DNA from: JBGRQA01 sp041725895
GTDB taxonomy: Bacteria > Bacteroidota > Bacteroidia > Bacteroidales > Marinifilaceae
Direction of reading: 5' to 3'
NCBI GenBank assembly: GCA_041725895.1
Contig: JBGRQA010000009.1
Coordinates: 127,903 to 191,902 of the forward strand
DNA: 64,000 nt
In this document: positions 1-9,029 of the stretch, in pieces
How positions within the stretch are numbered: position 1 is the stretch's first letter
Layout: every line of letters starts with the position of its first letter
Made by a program: the position numbers and the translations under genes
Notes under the pieces: model-generated
Told to the model about the DNA's origin: nothing
Databases searched by the model: none
The model's input: the letters and a program-made list of their open reading frames with translations, nothing else

Positions 1-540
1 CAGCACATTGGCATCGGTTTGAGCCACTTTTTGAATGGTCTGAAAGACTTTCCCCATGGCTGGTGAATTCCCAAGAAATGCATCAAACCCCTGGTTCAAA
101 TCCTTTTGCAATTGCTCTTGCTGCTGCTTCAAATCCTTCACCTCTTTCCTCGTCTGTCTTAAAGTGATTGCATTCTGAAGTGTAACCAGCAATTTTTTAT
201 TGTCCCATGGTTTCAGTACAAAATCGGTAGCTCCCTCCTTCATTGCATTAACTGCCAACTGCACATCTCCATAAGCTGTAATCAAAATTACCGGTACTTG
301 AGGCGAAAGATTAAGAATTTCCTTCAACCAGAACAAACCTTCGTTACCGGAATTAGTACCAGCAGTAAAATTCATGTCCAGTAATACCACATCAAAATCT
401 TCCTGAGCAAACAGAGCCGGAATTTGATTGGGATTACTACAAGTCGTAACTTTCTCAAATTTATGTTTAAGATAGAGACGTAAAGAGCTTAGTACACTTT
501 TGTTATCATCAACAATCAGGATTCGGCCGTTCTTCTGCAT
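1..540 (-). CDS. NtrC-family sigma-54 response regulator (partial, C-terminus outside window)
   Basis: This is the first 180 codons of a response regulator that runs off the left edge. I translated it directly because it has no stop in the window. The N-terminus is a receiver domain with the acidic pair D11-D12, the phospho-acceptor D55 (VVLLDMN), the ITAYGD switch region and the conserved lysine in VLKPWD. A Q/K-rich linker follows, and then GNSPAMGKVF and VAQTDANVL, the start of the AAA+ sigma-54 activator domain of the NtrC class. Such proteins bind an upstream enhancer and drive sigma-54 promoters when phosphorylated. It is divergent from the ABC transporter operon at 846, which has a sigma-54-like promoter at 794-810, so that operon is the likely target. 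The partner histidine kinase is not in the window. The ATG at 538-540 fits the usual start of a receiver domain. Confidence 0.9.
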   Translation of the reverse strand, partial: MQKNGRILIVDDNKSVLSSLRLYLKHKFEKVTTCSNPNQIPALFAQEDFDVVLLDMNFTAGTNSGNEGLFWLKEILNLSPQVPVILITAYGDVQLAVNAMKEGATDFVLKPWDNKKLLVTLQNAITLRQTRKEVKDLKQQQEQLQKDLNQGFDAFLGNSPAMGKVFQTIQKVAQTDANVL

Positions 541-793
541 TTGTTTTCTTGTTCTTTTATCGGTTGCATGAAACATCATAAATAAGAATCCTTCCAAACA
601 GAGAATCAATTCTTATAAATGCTACATAAAATGTAGTAAAATGGATTTCAGCCTTAAAATTAGGTAAAATGGGATAACAACAAAACAACATGTCTCATTT
701 TGGAACACCTGCTGGATGATTTTGTAACAATTCAAAAAAGGAAGCCCCTACACAACAAACAATAAACCATTAACGCATTGCATATTACAAGAC

Positions 794-810
794 TTGGCAC
801 AAAGATTGAA
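794..810 (+). promoter_or_regulatory. Putative sigma-54 (-24/-12) promoter of the ABC transporter operon
   Basis: TTGGCACAAAGATTGAA fits the -24/-12 pattern TTGGCAC-N5-TTGC(A/T) with one mismatch in the -12 element (TTGA for TTGC). The spacing is right, and the site lies about 36 bases before the ATG at 846. It is the only good match I saw in the 305-base gap between the divergent regulator and the ABC operon. The neighbouring NtrC-type regulator makes it plausible. The rest of the gap (541-793) is AT-rich and shows no gene; enhancer sites for the regulator would be expected there, but I could not define them. Confidence 0.55.
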
Positions 811-845
811 ACCCATCCTATCAAACAAAATAAAAATCTTACACC

Positions 846-1562
846 ATGCTAAAAACAGAAAACCTAAGAAAAGTATTCCAAACTGACGAAGTAGAAACAA
901 CAGCTTTAAATAATGTAAACATATCAATTGAAAAGGGAGAATTTGTAGCAATCATGGGACCCTCCGGTTGCGGGAAATCCACACTTTTGAACATCATTGG
1001 ATTGTTGGACAATCCCAGTGAGGGAAAATTCCACTTTATCGACCATGAAGTTTCCGGCTATTCTGAAAAACAACGCACCAATTTACGAAAGTCGAACATC
1101 GGTTTTGTATTCCAAAGCTTTAACCTAATCGATGAACTTAGTGTTTTTGAAAACGTTGAGCTACCTCTAATCTATCAGAAAGTACCATCTTCCGAAAGGA
1201 AAAAAAGAGTTGAAAAGGTACTCGAGCGAGTACAGATTGCCCACAGAAGCAAGCACTTCCCTCAACAGCTTTCGGGTGGACAGCAACAAAGGGTAGCTAT
1301 TGCCCGTGCAGTAGTATCCAATCCCAACCTCATTTTGGCGGATGAGCCTACCGGTAATCTTGACTCAGCCAACGGAAAGGAAGTGATGGATCTGCTTTGT
1401 GAATTGAACCAGGAGGGGACCACCATTGTTATGGTAACCCACTCACCCAAGGATGCCGATCGTGCCGATCGTATCATTCAGCTCTTCGACGGCCAGGTGG
1501 TAAGCGAAAATTTCAAACAAAAGGAAGCGGAATTAAAACTGGAAGCGGAGGCAATTCTCTAA
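846..1562 (+). CDS. ABC transporter ATP-binding protein (MacB/LolD class)
   Basis: A 238-residue nucleotide-binding subunit. Walker A is GPSGCGKST (38-46), the Q-loop is Q90, the signature is LSGGQQQ (142-148), Walker B is LILADEP (162-168) and the H-loop is H199. The EPTGNLDS stretch and overall length are typical of the MacB/LolD/FtsE branch, which pairs with FtsX-type permeases and drives mechanotransmission across the envelope rather than substrate passage through the membrane. It is first in the operon and the only ATPase for the four permeases that follow, so a homodimer probably serves all of them. The C-terminal ~20 residues are a charged K/E-rich tail. Transcription is likely under the sigma-54-like promoter just upstream. 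Confidence 0.95.
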   Translation: MLKTENLRKVFQTDEVETTALNNVNISIEKGEFVAIMGPSGCGKSTLLNIIGLLDNPSEGKFHFIDHEVSGYSEKQRTNLRKSNIGFVFQSFNLIDELSVFENVELPLIYQKVPSSERKKRVEKVLERVQIAHRSKHFPQQLSGGQQQRVAIARAVVSNPNLILADEPTGNLDSANGKEVMDLLCELNQEGTTIVMVTHSPKDADRADRIIQLFDGQVVSENFKQKEAELKLEAEAIL

Positions 1563-1568
1563 CGAAAA

Positions 1569-1670
1569 CTGTTTCTGGTTCCTGGTTGAGGAAAAAGGAA
1601 CCAGAAACAGATCCTTCGCTCTACACACTAGGATCCTTTTTAATACTAGGGAAAGAACATATCCTTTCCC
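1569..1670 (+). repeat. Two intercistronic hairpins between ATPase and first permease
   Basis: The 140-base gap holds a perfect 15-bp stem (1569-1583 with 1596-1610, loop 12 bases, arm CTGTTTCTGGTTCCT). It also holds a second 7-bp stem GGGAAAG/CTTTCCC (1649-1655 with 1664-1670). Neither is followed by a T-run, so they look like mRNA processing or stability elements rather than full terminators. They could lower expression of the permeases relative to the ATPase. Confidence 0.7.
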
Positions 1671-1702
1671 AACAATAATTAATTTATCTCAAATCCCAAA
1701 CT

Positions 1703-4048
1703 ATGCACCTAACCAACCTCAAGATAACCTATCGAAACCTGGTACGAAACAAAGGCTATAGCTTTATCAATATATCCGGTCTCGCCATAGGGATGGCTTG
1801 TACCATCCTACTGCTGATGTGGGTAAACCATGAATTGAGCTACGACAAATTCCACAAGGATAAGGACAAATTGTACAAGATTGTCAATTGGCAGCACTAC
1901 AACAATTCAACTCATGCCATGCCCAACCTTCCCGGAAGACTAGTTGACCTGATCAAAGAGAAAATTCCAGAAGTGAAGTATGCAACCAATTACAATGCTT
2001 TTGGGGATCGATTGTTGGTCAACTTCGAAAACAAAAAGCAATACCATAAAATAAAGTATGCCGATCCCGATTTCCTGAGAATGTTCTCCTTCCCTCTTGT
2101 TAAGGGGAATTCGGAAACTGCTTTGAATGACCCCTATTCCATGGTTCTGACCGAAAAGGCAGCCAAAAAACTTTTTGGGGACAAGGATCCCATTGGGCAA
2201 ATCGTAAAAGTGAACGACAAATACAATATTAAGGTAACTGGTGTAGTGAAAGACCTGCCTTCCAATAGTGTATTTGATTTTGAATTCCTGCTCCCCTTCG
2301 AGCTTTACAAGAAGGACAATCTCTACTGGAAGAACTGGGGAAGCAACTACCATTACGGCTATGTAAAATTGGACGAACATGCCAATCCGGAGCAAACAAG
2401 GGAAAAGTTAAGAACCATTCTACAGGATCATGCTGAAGAGGATCGAAAAAATACGGTAGGCATCTCCCCACTTACCAAATGTCACCTATACAACTTGGAT
2501 GGTAGTGATAACCGGATCAAGACTGTTAGACTATTCCTGATCATTGCATTATTCATCCTGTTGATTGCCTGCTTCAATTTCATGAACTTGTCCACCGCTC
2601 GTGCTGCCAAACGCGCTAAGGAAATTGGACTCAAGAAATCCCTGGGTGCCAGCAAATTTCAATTGATTTGGCAATTCCTGGGCGAATCCATTCTGATTAC
2701 TTTCATCGCCATCAACTTTGCACTAATTATGGTGCGTCTGTTCGTACCCGAATTCAACAATCTATTACAACAAGAATTACAGATAAATTACACCGATTGG
2801 GAATTTATCCTAGGTGTGCTTGGAGTAATTGTAGTGACTGGCCTACTTGCAGGCGCCTATCCAGCCTTCTACTTAACTTCATACAATACCATCCTGGTAT
2901 TGAAAGGCATCACCCAATCGGGAAAAAAAGGAAACATCTTCCGAAAAATATTGGTTGTGGTTCAGTTTTCACTTTCCGTTCTGCTCTTAATCGGAACCCT
3001 GGTAGTTGCACTGCAAACCAAATTCATGCAGGATATGGATCTGGGTTTGGACAAAGAGGATATCATCTATGTTCCGCTCACAGGACAACTTGCAGAGAAA
3101 CGGGATGTCATTAAAAGAGAATTAACAGCTGATCCTTCCATCGAAACAGCCTGCTTCTCTTCGCATCTTCCCATGTCCGTTTTCTCCAATGGTTGGGGGC
3201 CCACCTGGGAAGGGAAAGACCCTGCCTCGAAGCCACTAATTACATTCCTCCGGGTAGATCCCGATCACTTAAGCACCTTCAAGATTGAATTGAATGAAGG
3301 AAAATTCTACAACCAGCAAACTACCTCCACCGATTCCAATTGTATTGTAATCAACGAAAAGTTTGCCAAATTAATCTCCAATGAATCGGTCGTGGGGAAA
3401 ACTATTCAATATGGAAATCAAGATCTACAGATTATCGGGGTAACCAAGGATTTCCATTACACCCCTGTAGATCGTAAGATTGGTCCTTTAATGATGTATC
3501 TGGACAAAAACTTCAATTACTTGTTTGTACGACACAATCCGCACAATACCAGTCGGGCAATTGAACACATTCAAAAGGTCTGTTCCAAATACAATCCGGA
3601 ATTTCCCACGGAAACCAATTTCCTGGATGCAATGTATGCCAAGCTCTTCCAAGACGAGGAAAGTACCATGGCTATCCTGAAGTATTTCTCCCTTCTGGCC
3701 ATTATCATCTCCTGCCTGGGATTGTTCGGCCTGGCCTCCTTTATGGCGGAGGAACGGACCAAGGAAATTGGTGTGAGAAAGGTATTGGGTGCATCAGTTG
3801 GTAAACTTGTAAGCATCTTCTCAAGAGAGTTCACCAAATGGGTACTGCTCTCTAACCTCATCGCCTGGCCCATTGCCTGGTACTTCCTGAACAAGTGGTT
3901 GAGCAACTTTGCCTATCGCATCGACATGCCGATTTGGGTATTTGCTGCTGTAGCCCTTCTGGTTCTTGTAATTGCTTTCGTAACCGTAGGCTACCAAAGC
4001 TGGAAATCGGCCACCAGAAATCCGATTAAAAGCCTGAAATATGAATAA
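1703..4048 (+). CDS. ABC transporter permease, double-FtsX type (permease 1)
   Basis: A 781-residue membrane protein. One N-terminal transmembrane segment (about 22-42, SGLAIGMACTILLLMWV) is followed by a periplasmic MacB-PCD-like domain. A first FtsX domain has helices from about 279 and the coupling-helix signature AKEIGLKKSLGAS. A central helix lies near 416-436. A second periplasmic domain follows, then a second FtsX domain from about 660 with TKEIGVRKVLGAS and C-terminal helices to about 765. This eight-helix duplicated layout is common in Bacteroidota MacB-like permeases of unknown substrate. It works with the ATPase encoded at 846. It is most similar to permease 2, sharing long blocks such as EFTKWVLLSNLIAWPI, which indicates tandem duplication. 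Confidence 0.93.
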   Translation: MHLTNLKITYRNLVRNKGYSFINISGLAIGMACTILLLMWVNHELSYDKFHKDKDKLYKIVNWQHYNNSTHAMPNLPGRLVDLIKEKIPEVKYATNYNAFGDRLLVNFENKKQYHKIKYADPDFLRMFSFPLVKGNSETALNDPYSMVLTEKAAKKLFGDKDPIGQIVKVNDKYNIKVTGVVKDLPSNSVFDFEFLLPFELYKKDNLYWKNWGSNYHYGYVKLDEHANPEQTREKLRTILQDHAEEDRKNTVGISPLTKCHLYNLDGSDNRIKTVRLFLIIALFILLIACFNFMNLSTARAAKRAKEIGLKKSLGASKFQLIWQFLGESILITFIAINFALIMVRLFVPEFNNLLQQELQINYTDWEFILGVLGVIVVTGLLAGAYPAFYLTSYNTILVLKGITQSGKKGNIFRKILVVVQFSLSVLLLIGTLVVALQTKFMQDMDLGLDKEDIIYVPLTGQLAEKRDVIKRELTADPSIETACFSSHLPMSVFSNGWGPTWEGKDPASKPLITFLRVDPDHLSTFKIELNEGKFYNQQTTSTDSNCIVINEKFAKLISNESVVGKTIQYGNQDLQIIGVTKDFHYTPVDRKIGPLMMYLDKNFNYLFVRHNPHNTSRAIEHIQKVCSKYNPEFPTETNFLDAMYAKLFQDEESTMAILKYFSLLAIIISCLGLFGLASFMAEERTKEIGVRKVLGASVGKLVSIFSREFTKWVLLSNLIAWPIAWYFLNKWLSNFAYRIDMPIWVFAAVALLVLVIAFVTVGYQSWKSATRNPIKSLKYE

Positions 4049-4053
4049 AAACT

Positions 4054-4109
4054 CTGTCCAATAACTTGGACAGGACATATAGAGGGCACGGACGGGACAT
4101 GTCCCGTCC
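4054..4109 (+). repeat. Intercistronic hairpin plus 20-base perfect palindrome
   Basis: The gap between permeases 1 and 2 has an 8-bp hairpin, CTGTCCAA/TTGGACAG (4054-4061 with 4066-4073). It is followed by the perfect palindrome GGACGGGACATGTCCCGTCC (4090-4109). The same 20 bases recur exactly at 8984-9003 after permease 3. Confidence 0.85.
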
Positions 4110-4142
4110 CTTCCTATGACTTTAAACTCGACGAACAAACCT

Positions 4143-6488
4143 ATGCTTCTCAACAATTTAAAAATCGCATTCCGCAACCTACTCCGGAACAAAACATACA
4201 GCTTTATCAATATTTCCGGACTGGCCATTGGAATGGCATGTACCATCCTTCTTTTGATGTGGGTTGATCATGAAACGAGCTATGACTCATTTCATACCGA
4301 TACCAATCATCTGTACCAAGTGGGGACCATTCTAAACTTCAACGGAAAAGAAGCCAATGCCCCCAACCTTCCTGGCATGCTAATCGATGCACTGAAAGAG
4401 AAAATCCCCGAATTTCAGTATATCACTAATTACGATGACTTTGGCCAGAAAAGACTACTCGAATTTGCAGGAAAAAAGCAGTACCAAACGATTAATCATG
4501 CAGATCCTGACTTTCTCAAAATGTTCGATTTCCCTTTGCTAAAAGGGAATATGGAGACAGCCTTAAACGATCCTTATTCGATAGTACTTACCGAAAAAGG
4601 TGCGAAAAAAATTTTTGGTTCAGAAGATCCTATGGGAAAGCTGATTCGAATGGACAATAAGCATGAGTTAAAGGTTACGGGGCTCCTAAAAAATCCTCCT
4701 TCCAACACCACTTTCGATTTCGATTACCTAATGCCATTTGAGTTCTTGAAAAAAGAAAGTGATTTTTGGAAACATTGGGGTACCATAATGTATTATGGGT
4801 ACGCTCAAATTTCCAAAAATTCAAATTCAGAAGTGGTAAATGAGAAATTGAGACATTTTTACCAAGACCATGTGGATAAAGAAATGAAAAACAAACTTTT
4901 CATTTTCCCACTGAGAAAAACACATTTATATGACTTGGACGGTCAGGAAACAAAAATGCAGAATGTTCGACTTTTTCTTATAATTGCTCTATTCATTCTA
5001 TTGATTGCATGTTTCAATTTCATGAACCTTTCTACAGCCAGAGCCTCCAAACGTGCCAAAGAGATTGGTTTAAAAAAAGCCATAGGAGCACACAAAGGCA
5101 ATCTGATTCGACAATTTCTGGGCGAATCCATACTAGTCTCTTTTATTGCAATCAATTTTGCCCTCATTTTAGTCCGTTTGTTCCTTCCCGAATTCAACAA
5201 TTTGTTACAAGAACAGCTTCACCTAAATTACACCGATTGGCGATTCCTTAGCGGATTAGTCAGTGTAATTCTAGTAACCGGACTTCTGGCAGGAGCCTAT
5301 CCTGCGTTCTATCTCACAGCCTTCAAACCTGTACTTGTGCTAAAAGGTATACTCCAAAAGGGCAAAAAGGGCAACCTTTTTCGAAAAATTTTGGTTGTAC
5401 TTCAGTTTAGCATATCCATCATTCTGTTGATTTCTACTCTTGTGGTTGGTCTTCAGATTCATCACATGAAAAACAAGGACCTGGGCTTAAACAAGGATAA
5501 CATTGTGTACATTCCTTTAACGGGTGAAATGGCAAAGAAAAGTGAAATCATCAAAAGGGAGATCACTGCTGAACCTACAGTTGAAAATGTCACCTTCTCC
5601 TCTCATATTCCTAATCAGGTATACCGAAATGGCTGGGGTTTGGATTGGGAAGGAAAAGATCCGCAAGTAAACCCTATGGTCACCTTTCTCACGGTTGATG
5701 GAGATTACCACCACACCTTTAAACTAAAGTTAATTGATGGAAAATTCTTCAAAAAGGAAGCAACTTCAGTTGACTCCAACAGTGTAGTAATTAATGAAAA
5801 ATTTGCCAAAATTATCTCAAAAGAATCTGTCGTTGGAAAAATCATCAAGGATGATGGTTTCGACCTGAAAATCATAGGTGTGGTAAAGGATTTCAATTTC
5901 ACCCACATCAATCGAAAAATTGGTCCTCTAATGATGGATATCGCCAGCGGACACAACTACCTGTTTGCACGGATTCATCCAGAGAACACTCAGCGAGCCA
6001 TCGATCACATTCGGAAGGTTTGCTCCCAATACAATCCAGAATTCCCTGTCGAAAACTATTTTTTGGACGATAAATATTCAGCAATGTATCGCAGCCAGGA
6101 GAGTACCATGTCCATTCTAAACTATTTCTCCATTTTGGCCATTATCATCTCCTGCTTGGGGCTGTTTGGTCTTACCTCCTTTATGGCCGAAGAACGCACA
6201 AAAGAAATCGGGGTGCGAAAAGTATTGGGAGCCTCTGTAATCAAACTGGTTGGTATCTTCTCCCGTGAATTCACCAAATGGGTACTCCTCTCAAACCTGA
6301 TTGCCTGGCCCATTTCCTGGTATCTTCTGAAGGAATGGCTACAAAACTTTGCCTATCGAATCGATATGCCAATTTGGGTATTCGCTGCCGTAGCACTGTT
6401 GGTTCTCCTCATTGCTTTCGCGACGGTGGGCTATCAGAGTTTAAAATCGGCCACCCGAAATCCGATTGAGAGCCTGAAATATGAATAG
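4143..6488 (+). CDS. ABC transporter permease, double-FtsX type (permease 2)
   Basis: A 781-residue protein with the same layout as permease 1: N-terminal anchor (about 20-40), MacB-PCD-like domain, FtsX domain with AKEIGLKKAIGAH, a central helix, a second periplasmic domain and a second FtsX domain with TKEIGVRKVLGAS. I chose the ATG at 4143, giving MLLNNLKIAFRNL, because permeases 3 and 4 begin the same way. An in-frame ATG at 4116 would add nine residues with no counterpart. The high similarity to permease 1 across the whole length points to a recent duplication. It probably forms a homo- or heterodimeric complex with the other permeases and the shared ATPase. Confidence 0.93.
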   Translation: MLLNNLKIAFRNLLRNKTYSFINISGLAIGMACTILLLMWVDHETSYDSFHTDTNHLYQVGTILNFNGKEANAPNLPGMLIDALKEKIPEFQYITNYDDFGQKRLLEFAGKKQYQTINHADPDFLKMFDFPLLKGNMETALNDPYSIVLTEKGAKKIFGSEDPMGKLIRMDNKHELKVTGLLKNPPSNTTFDFDYLMPFEFLKKESDFWKHWGTIMYYGYAQISKNSNSEVVNEKLRHFYQDHVDKEMKNKLFIFPLRKTHLYDLDGQETKMQNVRLFLIIALFILLIACFNFMNLSTARASKRAKEIGLKKAIGAHKGNLIRQFLGESILVSFIAINFALILVRLFLPEFNNLLQEQLHLNYTDWRFLSGLVSVILVTGLLAGAYPAFYLTAFKPVLVLKGILQKGKKGNLFRKILVVLQFSISIILLISTLVVGLQIHHMKNKDLGLNKDNIVYIPLTGEMAKKSEIIKREITAEPTVENVTFSSHIPNQVYRNGWGLDWEGKDPQVNPMVTFLTVDGDYHHTFKLKLIDGKFFKKEATSVDSNSVVINEKFAKIISKESVVGKIIKDDGFDLKIIGVVKDFNFTHINRKIGPLMMDIASGHNYLFARIHPENTQRAIDHIRKVCSQYNPEFPVENYFLDDKYSAMYRSQESTMSILNYFSILAIIISCLGLFGLTSFMAEERTKEIGVRKVLGASVIKLVGIFSREFTKWVLLSNLIAWPISWYLLKEWLQNFAYRIDMPIWVFAAVALLVLLIAFATVGYQSLKSATRNPIESLKYE

Positions 6489-6502
6489 TATATTTTTTAT
6501 TA

Positions 6503-6536
6503 ATTGTAAGGCGAGGACATGTCCTCTCCTTACAAT
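6503..6536 (+). repeat. 34-base intercistronic inverted repeat
   Basis: ATTGTAAGG-CG-AGGACA is mirrored by its complement around a centre between 6519 and 6520, with one mismatch in 17 pairs. It lies between permeases 2 and 3 and shares the central AGGACATGTCCT with the palindromes at 4090 and 8984. No T-run follows. Confidence 0.85.
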
Positions 6537-6559
6537 AAATCCAAAAACAACAAACAATA

Positions 6560-8977
6560 ATGCTTTTCAATAATTTAAAAATCGCCTTCCGAAACCTGAT
6601 CCGAAACAAAGGATATAGCTTCATCAATATTTTTGGTCTTGCGTTAGGAATGGCCTGCACCATTTTGATACTACTATGGATCAACCACGAAACCAGTTAC
6701 GATAGTTTTCACAAAAAGAAAGACCGTATTTTCAGAGTATGCGAATCCCTCCGATTGAACGGCAGAGAATTTAATGTAGCAACTACTCCTGCTCCTACGG
6801 CCGAAACAATGGTAGCCGAATTCCCTGAAATTGAGGAATCCGTTCGTTTCTACACTATGTGGAAGGCAGAATTTAAATACAACAAGAAAATAGTAAAAAT
6901 CAATAATTGGGCCTACGTAGATTCAACACTACTGGATATCTTTTCGATCGAATTGGTAAAGGGAAATCCCAAGAACATTCTTCGAAATCCCGGCAGTATC
7001 ATTCTGAGTGAAACAACTTCAAAAAAAATATTTGGAAACCAAAACCCCATTGGTCAGGTTCTTACAATGAATGAAGATTCACTGGTAACAGTAGAAGGCG
7101 TATACAAAGATCTTCCCAACAATAGCCATTTCCGGTTCAATTTTATGGCACCCATGAGCGCATGGCCAAATAGTCGGGAAACTTCGTGGTTAAATGTTGA
7201 ATACTACACCTACCTTTTGCTAAAACCAAACACAGATGTGAAACGCCTTAAGTCCAAATTTGAAAACTTTGCATACAAACATTTTGGTCCTGAAGTAGAA
7301 AAACTTTACGGAAAAACCATCGAAGAACTAGCAAAAGGAGGTGATGGTGCAGAATTTATTCTTCAACCTCTGGAGAAAATTTACCTTCACTCCCACAAAA
7401 CCGATGAAATAGGAAAAACAGGAGATATCCGTCATTTATTCATTATGGGGGCAATCGGATTGTTCATCTTAATTATTGCCTGCATTAATTTTATGAATCT
7501 TTCCACAGCTCAATCGCTAAAACGCGCGAAAGAAGTAGGCCTAAAAAAAACATTAGGAGCCTCCAGAAGAAAAGTAATGATTCAATTTTTTGGAGAATCA
7601 CTACTACTTGCTTTTATCAGCCTTAATTTTGCATTGGTCATCGCCAAGCTGCTGCTTCCAACCTTTAACCATCTGGCACAAAAAGAACTAATTCTTGATT
7701 ATAGTAACACAAAAATAATTCTGGAATTACTAGCCATTGTGTTTTTAACCGGTCTCTTTGCAGGTAGCTATCCAGCCGTTTACCTTTCCTCCTTTGAACC
7801 AATTAAAACCCTAAAAGGAATATCGATGTCGGACAGGAAAGCTCGAATTTTCCGAAGCATCCTGGTGATTTTCCAATTCTCAGCCTCCATTATCTTAATA
7901 GTGGCTACCACGACCGTATTCCGACAATTGAACTATGTAAACAAAAAAGACTTAGGATACAACAAAGAAAACATTCTGATAATAAAAAACTGTGATAATC
8001 TTGGAAATAGTATTAGGAGTTTCCGTGATGAACTTTTGAAAAACCCGGAAATCCAAAATGCAACCATTTCGGGATTTCTGCCGGTTCCCTCCTACAATAG
8101 TACTACCAATGTTTTTACCGGAGAACACTCATCCAAGGAGGATTACTTCCTTGTGAATCTTTGGCGGGTAGATCACAACTACGTCCCCACCCTAAACATT
8201 GAAATGGTAGAGGGACGAAACTTTAACCCTCTTCTCGCCAGCGACTCAACTGCAGCCATCATCAACGAGACGGCTCTACGAAAATTTGGATGGACAACAT
8301 TTGAAGGAAGAAACATATCCAGAATGACCGACCTGCACGGAGGTACCAAGCCTCTCAAAATTATCGGTGTTTTTAAAGACTTCCACTTTCAATCACTGCA
8401 CCGACAAATTGAACCTCTGGTACTGTATCATGGTGAGCACAATGCAACAATATCCTTACGCTACAACTCTACAGATACTAAAAAAACGATAAGCTATGTA
8501 AAATCATTATGGAAGCAATTCCTTCCAACCAAAGAATTCCAGTACAGCTTTTTGGACGAACGGTTTGCCCAAATGTACGACAAGGAGCAACGTTCAGGAA
8601 CCATCTTTTCCATTTTTACTCTCATCTCCATTTTCGTTGCCTGCCTTGGTTTATGGGGATTGGCCAGCTATACCGCTGAACAAAAAGTTAAGGAACTTGG
8701 CGTTCGAAAGGTATTGGGAGCTTCCATTCAAAATCTTATTTTCCTTCTTATCAAACAATTCTCGCAATGGGTTCTACTGGCCTCCGTCATATCCATACCA
8801 GTGGCTTACCTGTTTATGAACAAATGGTTGGAATCCTTCGCTTTTCACACCAACCTGCCGTGGTGGATTTTTGTTATGGGAGCTTTAATAGCCTTGCTAA
8901 TCGCAGCAGCTACCACATCATACCAAGCCTGGCGGTCGGCTACACGCAACCCGATAGAAAGTCTCAAATACGAATAA
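6560..8977 (+). CDS. ABC transporter permease, double-FtsX type (permease 3)
   Basis: An 805-residue permease with an N-terminal anchor (about 20-40, GLALGMACTILILLWI), a periplasmic domain, an FtsX domain with AKEVGLKKTLGAS, a central helix around FQFSASIILIVA, a second periplasmic domain and a second FtsX domain with VKELGVRKVLGAS. It is longer than permeases 1 and 2 and clearly groups with permease 4: shared LRLNGRE-type N-terminal region, KGGDGAEF/KGGSKLTF blocks and RRLxx-Q-F-GESLL pattern. So the operon holds two pairs of paralogues rather than four equal copies. The start ATG matches the MLFNNLKIAFRNL beginning of the family. Confidence 0.93.
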   Translation: MLFNNLKIAFRNLIRNKGYSFINIFGLALGMACTILILLWINHETSYDSFHKKKDRIFRVCESLRLNGREFNVATTPAPTAETMVAEFPEIEESVRFYTMWKAEFKYNKKIVKINNWAYVDSTLLDIFSIELVKGNPKNILRNPGSIILSETTSKKIFGNQNPIGQVLTMNEDSLVTVEGVYKDLPNNSHFRFNFMAPMSAWPNSRETSWLNVEYYTYLLLKPNTDVKRLKSKFENFAYKHFGPEVEKLYGKTIEELAKGGDGAEFILQPLEKIYLHSHKTDEIGKTGDIRHLFIMGAIGLFILIIACINFMNLSTAQSLKRAKEVGLKKTLGASRRKVMIQFFGESLLLAFISLNFALVIAKLLLPTFNHLAQKELILDYSNTKIILELLAIVFLTGLFAGSYPAVYLSSFEPIKTLKGISMSDRKARIFRSILVIFQFSASIILIVATTTVFRQLNYVNKKDLGYNKENILIIKNCDNLGNSIRSFRDELLKNPEIQNATISGFLPVPSYNSTTNVFTGEHSSKEDYFLVNLWRVDHNYVPTLNIEMVEGRNFNPLLASDSTAAIINETALRKFGWTTFEGRNISRMTDLHGGTKPLKIIGVFKDFHFQSLHRQIEPLVLYHGEHNATISLRYNSTDTKKTISYVKSLWKQFLPTKEFQYSFLDERFAQMYDKEQRSGTIFSIFTLISIFVACLGLWGLASYTAEQKVKELGVRKVLGASIQNLIFLLIKQFSQWVLLASVISIPVAYLFMNKWLESFAFHTNLPWWIFVMGALIALLIAAATTSYQAWRSATRNPIESLKYE

Positions 8978-8983
8978 AAATAC

Positions 8984-9003
8984 GGACGGGACATGTCCCG
9001 TCC
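8984..9003 (+). repeat. 20-base perfect intercistronic palindrome (second copy)
   Basis: GGACGGGACATGTCCCGTCC lies six bases after the stop of permease 3. It is identical to 4090-4109 after permease 1. It has no loop and no T-run. Confidence 0.9.
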
Positions 9004-9029
9004 TACTAATTGAAAGATAACATACAAAA

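Noticed and set aside
2668..3114. Long open frames on other frames and strands within the permeases, transporters and kinases
   Set aside because: They overlap clear genes, carry no domain and show the shadow pattern of the true frame.
4116..4142. Upstream ATG of permease 2
   Set aside because: The nine extra residues have no match in permeases 3 and 4, which begin MLxNNLKIAFRNL as from 4143.
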